NCBI RefSeq assembly: GCF_030247195.1
Contig: NC_080672.1
Coordinates: 161,747,839 to 161,811,838 of the forward strand
Length of the DNA stretch: 64,000 bases
DNA from: Topomyia yanbarensis
Taxonomy: Eukaryota > Arthropoda > Insecta > Diptera > Culicidae
Direction: 5' to 3'
The notes beneath the pieces are model-generated. The model saw only the letters and a program-made list of their open reading frames with translations. It ran no database searches and was not told the DNA's origin. This document shows positions 11,063 through 22,009 of this stretch, piece by piece; within the stretch, counting starts at the first letter, position 1, and each line of letters starts with the position of its first letter. The position numbers and the translations under genes are program-made.

Positions 11063-13144
11063 AGATTAGCTATATAAGCGATACATCAGGAATCAGGAAT
11101 CAGTGGCGTCTGGCTCAAATGGCACGTTCCCCATGTTGATCGGATATTTGTGCCTTGTCAAGAATCTTCTTTTCATTATTTTGCTGAGAAGGATTGGGGA
11201 AGTGGTAAGGTTAGGGGTAAGGAAAATAACGACACAGAATAATTAAAACAGAGCATTCTGCACCCCCGGAGGAATACTGAACGATCTGCAGTTGCTACAA
11301 TAGCAGGAATAAAATTTCCAACCCCCGGAGGGATTTAGAATTTTTATTTAAGCAGTGATATATCAAAAACCCCGAGGGGATATTGAGATAACAGAACGAC
11401 AACACCCCCGAAGAGATGTCATTCAAATACGGTTAAAACTATATCTCTTTACCACACTGGATTAGGAACAATAGCATATCCTTAAATTTCAGCTTTCTGT
11501 ACATAGGTTCATCTATGTATGGAGAACCAAAAATCCGGATACGTAGTTACATTAATACAGGGCAGTTGCATATCAAATGATATGATGTTCCGTAATCTGA
11601 TTCACAAAGATCACACGAATAATACTCAGCGCACTGAATAGTAGTTATGTGATAATTGAGTTTACAATGTCCAGTCAGTGCCCTGACTAGAATACTGGAG
11701 TTGTGCTTGGAAAAATGCAACAAATTCTTTGACATTTTCGGACTCACATCCGGCAGAAAAGTCTTTGTTTGAACACAAGTTTGCAAGCTACGCCAATGGT
11801 TGGCATGTTCGAATGCAGCCCAAGAGCGAATCTTGTGCTTTATCCAACTTATCGACAGTGGTAGAACTGGTTCTGGACCAACGAAATCAGTCGCAGCGCC
11901 AGCTCTAGCCAATTCGTTCGCCCATTCATTTCCAGTAATACCTGAATGATCGGGTACCCATAGAAGGTAGATAGCATTTGAAATGCTAAGTTCTTCGATT
12001 TGAGTTCGACATGCTCCAGGGCAGCCTGACTATCGGAGCAACAATAGATTCTTTTGCCGCTAATTCATTGTTGAAGTGCCCATTGTACGCCACACAGAAT
12101 CGCGAAGATTTCTGCTTGGAATACGATACAGTATCTACCAAGCGAATGAGATTGGTTTAATCTCATTTCAAGACAATAGACACCAGCACCGGCTCGGCCC
12201 ACCCACAAAGAACCGTCAGTATAACAAACTACGTATTCTTCAAGTTGTCGCTCCATCCATTCCTGGCGAAGAGGAATTCTCACATTGAAAGTTTTAAAAG
12301 CAAAACTACATGTGAGTGTAAGGTCACTGGGAGCAAGTGTATACTCATCCCAAGTAACCATTTGGGGCCACAGTCTTGTGTGGCTATTGGGTTACTGTTC
12401 CAGAGCCCGGTAACCTTAAGACGGTATGCACAAGAAAGTGCTTCTTGTTTCAGAAACACATGTAGTGGTTTAATATGTTCAAGAGTGCCTCGAGAGCAGC
12501 AGTAGGTGATGTCGAGAACGCACCAGTTATCGCCATCAAAGCCCTTCCTCTAAAGATGGTTTAACTTTGATTGGATTGTCATAACTTCTCCATTCTGCCA
12601 CCAAACAAGGAACCCGTATGCCAGTATTGGTCTAACAATTGTTGTGTAGATCCACTGAATGTACTTGGGTTTGAGTCCCTAAGATACGCCGAAAGCCCGT
12701 CTACATTGGCCGAAGGCCTGAAATCGATTTGAGCTGTCCAATTAAGTTTTGAGTCAAGAATTACTCCAACGTACTTAACTTGAACTACGACAATAATTTC
12801 AGAGTCAAAAAACTGCAATGGACGAGTTCCGGTTGTAATCCTTCGTGTGTGAAAAGCATCATTGATGTTTTATTTGGATTAACTGATAGTCCAATATGAA
12901 GACACCATTGCTCAACAACACATAAGGCTTGTTGCATCAAATCAAAAAGTGTGTTAATGCAAATACTGGTGATCATTATATGATAATCGTCGGCGAAACC
13001 ACACGTCGGAAACCCAAACTCATTAAGTTTTCTCAACAAGCTATCGGCGACAAGGTTCCATAGAAGTGATGACAGCACACAACTTTGAGGACATCCGCAG
13101 ACACTCAGTTTCCTTATCTCTACTTGTCTTAACGGTGAGCACAA

Positions 13145-13179
13145 GTGTCTTTCGAATCCAAAATGGATTCGAAAGACAC
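13145..13179. repeat. perfect 16-bp-arm palindrome at an RT deletion junction
   Basis: GTGTCTTTCGAATCCA at 13145-13160 is followed by AAA and then its exact reverse complement at 13164-13179. On the minus strand it directly follows the RT motif AFDNVSF. One arm is native coding sequence and the other sits where RT coding sequence is missing, so it looks like a snap-back or templated-insertion repair scar. Confidence 0.85.
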
Positions 13180-14437
13180 GTTGTCAAAAGCACCTTCAAT
13201 ATCGATAAAACATCTAAACTTGATTGCTTTTATGAAAAAGCTTTTTCAATGTTGTAGACAACCTTGTGTAACAGGGTGATACTAGACTTCCCCCGCTGAT
13301 ATGCATGTTGCATTGCATACAGCGGGTGCTCGCCCAAGCTACCATCCCGAATGTAGTGGTCGATTAAACGTTCCACAGATTTGAGAAGGAAGGAGGTCAG
13401 ACTGATCAGTCTAAAGCTCTTTGCCTCCTCAGTGACGCGGCCGCTTTTGGGAATGAATTTGACAGTTATTTCCCGCCACGCTAATGGAATGTATCCTGCC
13501 GCAAGACTACAAGTAAGAACCTTTTTCAAAATATACTTAAAGTGTTCATATCCTTTTTGTAGTAGAACTGGAATAATTCCGTCATTTCCCGGAGACTTAT
13601 ACGAAGCAAAACATTCAATCGCCCATTTGATCGATTCGGTTGTCACAGTTCTACGAGCAAATGCCCAATAATCAGAACTACCTGTAAAGAACTCAGGGGC
13701 AGTCGTCAGTGATGGCTCCGTACAGCCTGGAAAGTGTGTGTCAAAAAGACAGTTGAGTACTACATCTTCGTCCGACGAGTATTCACCATTAGCAATTCTA
13801 ATGGAACTGGCATGAAAGTCTTTCGATTTCGAAAGTAACTTATTTAATTTACTAGTCTCGTTGAGACTCGCGACATTTGTGCAGAGGATTTTCCAACCAC
13901 TTGGCTCAGAGGATCGAAGGGCATTTGTGTATGCTTTTCGTGGCAACTTAAATGCCTCCGACCTGCCCCTGTGTCTGCGATTCCAAGCTCTTCTACATAA
14001 CTTTTTGAGTCGAACAAGTTCGGTATTCCACCAAGGTGTTCCTCTAGAAGGAAGCATAACTCGAAGTGGACAAGCCTCTTGGTATGCTGCTACTATGAGT
14101 GAGCTAGTTTTATCCACGTCCTCATCCAAGTCACTTGGAGATTCAATCGCCGGAAGATACCCATGAAACCTAGTCACGAAGCCCTCTTCGTAGAGGTCTT
14201 AGTTCGTAGATTTGGGATTACGATAGGTGACGATATCTAGCGAGACGTTTAAATGATCAAAGACGATGTACTTATGATCAGATAACGACGGTTCGAGCTC
14301 GTTTGGTACGAGCCAGTTTGCCAACTCATGCGTAATACTGTCAGAGCAGAGAGTTGCATCTAGCACCTCTTCTCTGCCAGCTCGTGTAAATGTTGGGCGG
14401 TTTCCTGCATTAAGAATGTGCAGATTTGTACTACTTA

Positions 14438-14711
14438 GGGGCCATGCATAAATGACGTAGCATTTTGGGGGGGGGGGGTGGTAGCGGGGTATACCAAATT
14501 TGTGACGAAGTTCGACGAGGGGGAGGGTAGGGTCAGAAGTTGTGCGACGCAGCATTAACTTTTTTGACGTTGCGCAGGAGAGGGGGTTAGGTAAATGCTA
14601 CGTTATTTACAAAGGGGAGGTTAGAAATTTGTGACCAAATGCTACGAGGGGGAGGCAGGGGTAAAAAATCACCAAAAAAGCACCAAAGCTACGTCATTTG
14701 TGTACGGCCCC
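14438..14711. mobile_element. PIF/Harbinger-like MITE with TTA target duplication
   Basis: A 274-bp element with inverted ends (left GGGGCCATGCATAAATGACG; right end reading GGCCGTACACAAATGACG-like in reverse complement) flanked by TTA at 14435-14437 and 14712-14714. The inside is G-rich and has further GACGTAGC/GCTACGT inverted words. It lies within the endonuclease of the LOA element, so it inserted after the retrotransposon. A three-base TTA duplication with GGG-starting ends is typical of PIF/Harbinger MITEs. Confidence 0.8.
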
Positions 14712-15405
14712 TTAAGTATTCCATTAATTCGGTGCCTCTCAAATTGATATCTGAGCTGCCTAAAATTATGTGGTGGCCATTTGCATCACTGCAGATTATG
14801 AGAGGAATGCCACAGTATGATACAACCCTTTTGAAACCATCAGAAGGTGATATTTCATTATGCGGCAAATATGCCGAACAATAGACGTATTTTCTCGTGA
14901 CAGTACAAATATCACCAATTTTGAGGTCGGGTATAAGACAAGCGTCGATAGTACTATTCGCAAGTATACATGCACGAGGCATTTCACGTGGATTTGTCAT
15001 GCCATTTTTGTTTAAAGCTACGAAGACGGGGTTAAGTAGCTTTCCAACATAAAAGTTTCATTTATGGAAATACGGTTCTTGAACCAAAGCTATGGAAGCT
15101 TTCCCTTCCTACACAAGACAGGATAGATTCATAGTTGCTGTACGTTTATGCTGAAGATTACTTTGTGCTACTCTAACCATTACAGCACTACACATTTCAC
15201 CATCAGTCCTTGTTGTACAGCAACTAGAAGATACCAAACATGTTGGCTTATAATCGCCTATAGCGAACCTGATAAAGATTTCTTGCAGTTAAAATAAATC
15301 CTTACGGAATAACAGGGATTACAAATAGCTCTGGGGTATATATGTACCCCACAAAACCATTCTGGGTTAAATGGCTACTAAACTTAAAGCACAGAATGTA
15401 CTAAC

Positions 15406-15579
15406 CTGCAACGAAAATTCGTACAATGAAGGCAACAGTTGTGCTACAGCTCCGACCGCTTCGTCGGCCACATTTATGCAGTCTGCCAGTGACAGCGATA
15501 CTATCCGTGGTGTTAGGCAAGCCCAAAGACCAGCTTCGGTGATTTCATTGCATCCGGCTAGCTCCAGCTCGAACAAAGA
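15406..15579 (-). CDS. FBXL16: internal exon of FBXL16-like F-box/LRR protein
   Basis: A 174-nt minus-strand exon (58 codons, phase 0 at both ends) bounded by a pyrimidine-rich tract ending in TTGCAG (acceptor, 15580-15582) and a GTTAGT donor (15405-15400). The peptide has two leucine-rich repeats of the Cys-containing (F-box) type: [18 protein letters not shown] and [17 protein letters not shown], ending [11 protein letters not shown] recognise this as the strongly conserved segment of FBXL16 (Drosophila CG32085 orthologue), a substrate-adaptor-like LRR protein of the F-box family; known vertebrate FBXL16 is atypical as an SCF subunit. Coding continues in exons not seen here, so the flanking DNA, including the LOA element downstream, is probably intron. 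The short in-frame extensions beyond both splice sites are non-conserved intron. Confidence 0.8.
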
Positions 15580-16900
15580 CTGCAAGAGAAAAAATGACAA
15601 AATGTATTGTAAGAATTGGCAAACCACTATAGCGTGAAACATGTAAATAACGCATAGTGCACTCGTTTGAAAATACTATTTTACCGCAGAAAAATTCTAC
15701 TAACTGTGGAGTAATGCATTATCGTTGCAGAAAAAAATAAAGAAATTTTGCTTGGTTAAGCCCCATTCTAGTATTTTAGTAAGAAGCCCAAATATGTGTA
15801 ATTCATTTTCAAATCTACATTAATCGTGAATATTCCAAACATGACAATTTTAAACTATATGATTCTTATGTATACAAGTACTTTACATGTATTGTGCTGA
15901 AAATATGGTATATGACCAAAAATATCAACAGTCAATTTTGGTTGTTTTGTTAAATTTTCTACAAACGCATTATCTCTAGTTGTATTGATTGGATTCACGT
16001 AATTTTTTTTTATTTTGCGCGTTGTTGCGTATGTTTTAAAAACGTTTTTAATACAACAATTTAACCACTGGGTGAGAAAAATCTTTATTTCTAAACCAGC
16101 CCCTCTCTGTGAACAAGCGTGAACATTTCATGTGCCCCTACCCGCTCCCCAAAATGTTCACAGTACTTTTTATATTGTAATTATACAAACGGTATAAACC
16201 CAGTCATAGATTTTTATACTCGCTTCCACGCATGTTTATTCCATGTCACCTTCAGTCGATTTTGTTTTTTCATCGCTCTAATCAAATATATTTTCATAGA
16301 AACACTCACAACGTAGTGTTTGTACTGAAAATTTCAAAAAAATCTCAAGCCATGTTAACCCTTCGTGAAAGTTTCAGGCATAGCTGTCCCAGTAAAATAA
16401 AATTGACGCAACATATGAAGGGTTGACGTCCAAAAGCGTGTAACCCAATTTTTGCATTTATTACAGGAAACGGAAAAAACTTCCAAATTCCCTTATTGTA
16501 AAAGCATATTATTTTACTAGTAGTTGAATGCCTCATGTAAGTTAATTTTGTTTTTTATTCCTCGGCTTCTTGGTCTTTCAAATCAGAACGGGTATTGTAT
16601 ACTGCCAGACGTTTCGGCCACTGGATTTGGCCTTTTCAAGGGAAATATGTTATCGTAAGTTAATGTTCTACCCAAAACACTCTCTATCTCGAAACGTACA
16701 GGGCCTAAAAAGTTTGCGGCTTGAGAAATGATATTTAAAATGATAGGTCCCACAACTTTCTCGAGGATACCACATTTTTATCTAGCTTTATTAAAAAAAG
16801 TTGATAGCAGCGCCGCCCTAGCGACTAAATTCCGAACTAGTGTAGTGCAACCAAATAAAGCGCCATGTGCCATACAGCAACTTTTCCGAAGATACCATAA
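15580..16900. other. no gene; probable intron or intergenic DNA
   Basis: AT-rich with no recognisable coding sequence. At 16353-16427 a short stretch begins TTAACCCTTCGTGAAAG and ends CATATGAAGGGTTGA, which could be a tiny TTAA-type inverted-repeat element, but the match is too short to be sure. Confidence 0.4.
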
Positions 16901-17660
16901 GGGGCCATCCATATACTACGTGGACAATTTCGAAAAGGGTACGGGTCACGAGAAAGTCCACGCTTGTCCATGGGGAGGGAGTGGGGGTGTGGGAAATGTC
17001 CACGTGGACTTTTCATAATATTGTTGCCTTTTATAAGAAAATGAAACAAATTTGTATCGTCATTGGTGAGAGCGCTTCAATTTTTTTCAAGATTTTGAAA
17101 TAGTCAAAGTGCTAATTAGGCAATCCATGAGCCGTTTCTGATCAGCTGATTATTTCTTGTTTACTTCTTCTGGCGTTACTCCGAGGGGTGCGACGATCCA
17201 ACATCAAACGAATCGGACTAACGAAAGATGTTTGTCGGACGAGTTTTTCTGTTCGCAGGAGTAGACTTGTTGACAGAACCCACCGCTGAATTGTCAAACA
17301 AACGTCTAATGGATTGCCTAATAACAACATAGTGTGTGAGTGTTAAAAACATCGATGGCAATCATCATCGAAAAAAATCAGAGGAAATCGTACGAAACAA
17401 AATCCAGTAAACAAATTCTGCCTGAATCACTTGATTCGCTCTTATGTAAATTGGTCAAATCCTACTAATTTTGGATTTGAAAGCATGTGGTTGAAATTAC
17501 GAGCCAAATCAAGAATCCATAGGTTACTATGGATCTTAAAGTCTTAAAAAGTCCACGAAGACATCGTAGAAAGGGGGTTGGGGTACAGGAATTGTCCACG
17601 CTTTTCCACGAAGAGGGAGCAGTTGTTCAAAAACAAAAACTGTCCACGTGGTATATCAAC
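16901..17660. mobile_element. MITE-like element with TACTACGTGGACA ends
   Basis: The left end is TAA then GGGGCCATCCATATACTACG, running into TGGACAATTT. The right end contains GTCCACGTGGTATAT, the inverse of the left end, but the outermost bases are decayed. The inside has several GTCCACG words in both orientations (around 16965, 17550, 17605). The GGGGCCATCC start links it to the Harbinger-like MITEs at 14438 and 28176. Another MITE is nested at 17116-17321. Confidence 0.6.
17116..17321. mobile_element. small MITE, ends TTAGGCAATCCAT, TAA duplication, nested
   Basis: Left TTAGGCAATCCATGAG and right CTAATGGATTGCCTAA are inverted repeats; TAA flanks both ends (17113-17115 and 17322-17324). 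It lies inside the 16901-17660 element and so is younger than it. No transposase. Confidence 0.7.
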
Positions 17661-17661
17661 T

Positions 17662-17987
17662 GCTTCTAACTCTATAACGAAATATACTAATTGATACCAC
17701 GTTTTATTTTTTCATTTTTCTACCCCAATGTACCGTTTTTCTCTTGATCCCATCCCCCATTCTCTCTGGAATTTTCGATTTAATACTCTAAACAATATAT
17801 ATTCGTGTAAGAAAAATATATTAGATAGAAAATAGCCATACATACAAAGTATGTGAGCGACACTCACCTTCACGAACGACAGTTTGGATCGACACGTCAA
17901 AGTACAATGCAATCCAACTAAAATCAGTATTATATCGAGTCATAACATATCATTCACAAATGGCGAATCGATAGACTACTTTTTTAG
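17662..17987. other. no feature recognised
   Basis: AT-rich DNA between two inverted-repeat elements with no supported gene. Confidence 0.4.
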
Positions 17988-18504
17988 CCCTTTCATGCCC
18001 AACTTTTTTCTAGTGCATGTAGGGTTTCAAAACTATTTTTCCCTGAAAACGGTGGGATCAAGAAACTCGAAAAAACTTTTTTTTCATAAAGGTGCTTCTC
18101 TTGCAGTACTAGAAGCTGCTCAATTTTTACCTTCCAATGCTCACTACAATTCTCCTAGAATATTCACAATAGTCCAATTGCTTGGAAAACGTAGCCAAAA
18201 ATAGTCTAAATTGATAAGTTTTATCAGTTTTCACTAATATTGCATCATAACGAAATTATATGAAAAATTCATTTTCCGTCGTCAACTTAAACTGTCCCTG
18301 GCAGCACTGCTCCATCGGAATTCAATCAGACTGATTGCAATAACTTCAGTTCTAGAGCTGATCCTTGAAACTTTTAATACTCAAATGAAAGCCATTAGTC
18401 ACATTTATTAGCCTTACTTGTTTTTGTGAGGAAATCTTACCTCAATCAAAAGTTATAGCTGTTTAAAAACGTTGTTGTACACAAACAACATGGGCATGAA
18501 TGGG
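17988..18504 (-). mobile_element. piggyBac-like MITE, copy B (opposite orientation to copy A)
   Basis: The ends are CCCTTTCATGCCCAAC (left) and TGGGCATGAATGGG (right), an inverted pair, flanked by TTAG at 17984-17987 and TTAA at 18505-18508. The interior aligns by eye with the reverse complement of 9131-9640. The better-preserved ends here give the terminal consensus CCCWTTCATGCCCA. No coding sequence. Confidence 0.75.
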
Positions 18505-18508
18505 TTAA

Positions 18509-19574
18509 AACGTTGGAAAACGAACTAGAAAACTCGAATTTCCATAAGACACAACGTGGGGTTACCCCCTTTTGGACGCCAGCGAGTACTGGGGTACCCC
18601 CATAGTCAATTTTGACTGCTAATAGCAAAAATCTAAAAATTATTTTAAAATTTCTTCAATGACAAGATACGTGAATTACTTAGTACTGTTAAAAAATGCA
18701 AAAAAGTAAATTAAGGAAAATTTTATTCAATAATGTGTAACCTGCATTGCAAGTAGAATGGAAACATATAACGAATCGCATTTTTACTGTAATACGTGCA
18801 AATGAGGCTCATTTTAGATATAATTGTGGAATAATTACGCGTATGGTTGGTATTGAATTGTTCGCGGAAAAATCAGCGTCACTGCGTGCACACACAGAAG
18901 TTCGTACAAACACCAATGCGGTATAAATGTATAAAACACATCATATTGCGTCGCTGTTGTGCTATCTTATGACAAACGACATTTTGGGGTAAACTGAGTT
19001 AGACATGCCACATTATTTATCTAAAAAATCTTTACAAAGTAGCGTTTTCAGAATTTTGACATTCTGCTTGGTTACTGAGATATAGCGAAAAACGCGCTGA
19101 GAAATTTTTTATTTTTTGCTTCAAATGACTGTGTCGTAGGATTGCCTCAAGTTATTTTCATGTATAAGATGTTTTTATGTGTAAAACCAACTGAAGAACA
19201 CAATGGCATAATCATTTTCAAAACAAAAATACACGAATTGTGAGAAAAATGCAGTTTAAGTTTTAAACTGGAAATATAGCATATTTGACAACACTGTAAC
19301 CAATAATAACTATTTTTCTAGATTCCCTGACTCATTTCCTTCAATTTAACCGATTGTTTATGGACCAAATGAAGCCAAAGATATGAATAAAAGTTAATAA
19401 TTGCTGATTTTTTTATGGAAAATTTTCCATGCACGATTATGACACACCATACAAATTTTGTCATTAATGCACACCTATGACACGTGTGAGTGCGACATTT
19501 GTTTACATTTGTAGTAAAAACTCGCAACATAGTCAACCGATCTTCATAATATTTGATACAGAACAGATAGAAGC
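18509..19574. other. no feature recognised
   Basis: AT-rich DNA without recognisable gene or repeat structure; short ORFs lack domains. Confidence 0.4.
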
Positions 19575-19582
19575 ATCAATTG

Positions 19583-19835
19583 CAGTGGCGGATCCAGAGG
19601 GGGGGTCTTGGGGGTCCGGACCCCCCCCCCCGAAAATTTTAAACTTCATGCGAAATTTTAATGTAGTTTCTATTTTAAATTCATTCTAAATTCTAAAACA
19701 TTCCAAATCATATTCGTTCACCAAAGCTGATTTTTATTTAAATGAGGGTATTACATATTACGTATTGTAGAATGAACATTTCAAAATCGAAACTTTGGAC
19801 CCCCCTCCGAATTTTTTTTTCTGGATCCGCTCCTG
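19583..19835. mobile_element. hAT-type MITE with perfect 8-bp target duplication
   Basis: A 253-bp element starting CAGTGGCGGATCCAGA and ending TCTGGATCCGCTCCTG, an inverted pair, flanked by ATCAATTG at 19575-19582 and again at 19836-19843. The 8-bp duplication and CAG...CTG ends are the hAT signature. The subterminal parts are G-runs on the left and C-runs on the right. A related copy lies at 63596-63839. Confidence 0.9.
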
Positions 19836-20162
19836 ATCAATTGTCTTCTTTGAATTGTTTATACCATTTACAAGTTTCAAGATATTCAATCTCAAACTTT
19901 AAAAATCGTTTTTCTCGAAATGTGCTAAATGGCGCTTGTCATAAGATAGCAAAACAGCGACGATTGGACAAAGGATCAACAAGCAAAACAAACTAATACC
20001 TTTGCAAGTGAACTAGTTACGTTGTAGCATGTATTCAAATTTGATTTGTTTCGTTGTGGCTTAAGGTTCAAAGAACTTTGGGTGAGTGTCTATGAGAATT
20101 GAACGCTTGATAGTATGTGTTGGAAAAAAAGTGTTCAGTTTTGCCATCGAATTATCCATATG

Positions 20163-20482
20163 AAACCTTTTCAAAACTCTAAAAGATGAAAATCAGTCGA
20201 TTTATCAGATCATCACGATTCAAATCATGCAAAATAGCTGCTGGAAGAACGATCGGCTTAGCTGAATGGTGCTTTTGAAAAAGTGGCTGTGATTTTTTGC
20301 CACACTACCACAACGTGCTGGGGTACGCAACACAACTACGTAATGAGAAAACCACTGCCACTTTTTCAAAAGCACCATTCAGCTAAGTCGATCGTTTTTC
20401 CAGTAGGTAATTATCATGATTTGAATCATGATGATCTAATAAATCGACTGATTTTCTTTTTTTAGAGTTTTGAAAAGGTTTT
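20163..20482. mobile_element. foldback MITE with ~125-bp inverted arms
   Basis: The left arm (20163-20290) and right arm (20355-20482) are near-perfect reverse complements: for example AAAATCAGTCGATTTAT, GATCATCACGATTCAAATCAT and TTAGCTGAATGGTGCTTTTG are each mirrored. The centre of about 65 bp is not paired. Its right end abuts repeat family R at 20485. Confidence 0.85.
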
Positions 20483-20484
20483 TT

Positions 20485-21000
20485 ACATTTCTTATAAAAG
20501 AAATGTATAGAATTCGCTCAAACTTTCAAGATTTTTTCCGAGGCCCGGAGGGCCGAGTCTTATATACCAATCGACTCAGCTCGACGATTTGGGACAATGT
20601 CTGTGTGTGTGTGTGTGTGTCTGTGTGTGTGTGTGTATGTAACGGACAAATTCTCATTCGTGTTTCTCAGCAATGGCTGAACCGATCTTATCCAAACCAA
20701 TTTTAAATGAAAGAACTAAAAAACAGTATGAACGCTATTAATTTGTTTTTGATTCTGATGTTCAGTTTCCAAGATATGAATGTTTGAATGCGTAAAAATG
20801 GCGTTTTTTGCAGTTTTTTTGAATTATCTGCCGAAATTGAAAATATATATTAACGGTTTATATGTTTTTAGACAGCTTTAACGAATACCTTTCGAACAAG
20901 CTATAGATTGTTGAAATCGGACTATTATCAAAAGAGATATTTAACATTAAATGCGGTCGAAAGATTTTTATCATTTCCAATTGCCAGAAATATGACCAAA
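20485..21000 (+). repeat. Repeat family R, plus-strand copy with (TG)n
   Basis: Begins with the ACATTTCTT...AAGAAATGT hairpin, then GAGGCCCGGAGGGCCGAGT, ATACCAATCGACTCAG, a (TG)n run at about 20602-20640, and the TTTAAATGAAAGAAC phrase. Same order as at 5943. The distal part fades after about 20990. Confidence 0.75.
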
Positions 21001-22009
21001 AACATGTAATCTATTATTAACGCCAAAACGGCTTATTTTAGGTAAATAGTATCTTCGGAGAATTTAATGGAAGTAATATGCCCTTTCTTTTGGTGTTGTG
21101 CTTTTGCTGATTAATCCCCCTATGAGTGAGATATTTTCACAAATTTTCTTGGAAGTGATTATATCGAAATGATGTCTTCAGCAAATTTGTAGCTCTTGCT
21201 TTTGCGAATAACTTTACTAAAGACTTTAAATATCTATTTTGAATACTTAAAACGTTATGGTTTGTTGTTTGTTGATTACTCTTTGTCGCCTATTTATTGT
21301 TCAATATAGTAATAATCCATTGAAATAAGCTAAACATTATTTCGATAAAACGAATTTTGTATTTCATTTTACTATCTACAACCGCTAAAAATAATCACCG
21401 AACACTTCCAAGTTGTCTGGAAGGAACTTGATAACTTATCAGTACAAAAATGTTCATTTGTGCGAACCTTCTGACTGCAATTTTTCTAACTTATAACCAT
21501 CGGATCGATCTGAAACATACCGGAAAATGAAAAGCAAAATAAATAACTCCAAGCAACGGCGTAGCCAAGAGAAGGCTTTGGGGTTTAACACCATACAACC
21601 CACCCCCCCCCCCCAACACACCCAAAAAAATATTGGATTGAAGTTGAAAATTTATTGATGCAGACTGATTTAATTCAATATTACAATAACAATTATCTGA
21701 TCCGTAGATTGATAACCTATTGTTGTAAACATCATGAGGACTTTTGATAAATTGTCGGATATTGGTCTTGATTTCACAGTTGTCTAATAGCATCAATATC
21801 AAATTCCTGCCTGAAAACATTCCAATAGAAAATTCCAGAGTTCTGTAATCAATCATAATCCTCAGATTTATTTTCAAATTGAGCTCGTTTTTGTAGAAAT
21901 GTACTGTAATAAGGGTCTTTATTTAATAGGAAGCGAAGTTAAAATTGATTTAATGTCTATGAAACATAGACTCACCAACAAAATGCATAACTTTCAACAT
22001 TTGCTAAAA
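21001..22009. other. no gene; possible CAACGGCGTAGCCAAG MITE end at 21552
   Basis: No coding sequence recognised. Around 21553-21615 a CAACGGCGTAGCCAAGAG stretch followed by GGGG and C-runs resembles the start of a hAT-like MITE, but no matching right end was found. Confidence 0.35.

Larger units (their letters stand above)
11547..15180 (-). pseudogene. ORF2 of the LOA-type element, multiply disrupted
   Basis: Endonuclease: pieces at 15180-14715 and 14437-14199 (IALVQEPYF, ICSDANGHH, NAGNRPTF, LSDHKY), separated by a MITE. Reverse transcriptase: 14177-13230 (YKSPGNDGI, FIPKSGR, FRLISLTSF), then an inverted-repeat scar at 13145-13179 with apparent loss of sequence, then 13144-12785 (GCPQSCVLS, GFADDYHIM). 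RNase H: 12361-12065 (CYTDGS, AEIFAIL) and continuing past a frameshift (SDSQAAL). C-terminus: 11912-11547 (RALTGHCKLNYH, CDLC, HLICNCP). Several stops and frame changes mean no protein can be made. Motifs are clear; exact exon-like borders between pieces are approximate. Confidence 0.85.
11100..15290 (-). mobile_element. LOA-type non-LTR retrotransposon (with RNase H), 5'-truncated and decayed
   Basis: Read on the minus strand from high to low coordinates it shows APE endonuclease, reverse transcriptase, RNase H and a C-terminal Cys/His region, the order known for LOA and I-group elements such as those described in Aedes. No ORF1 is seen; the homology begins near 15180-15290, close to the FBXL16-like exon, so the copy is 5'-truncated. 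The putative 3' UTR (11240-11450) contains four spaced copies of a CCCCCGGAGG-like motif. The 3' end was not placed precisely. Confidence 0.8.
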
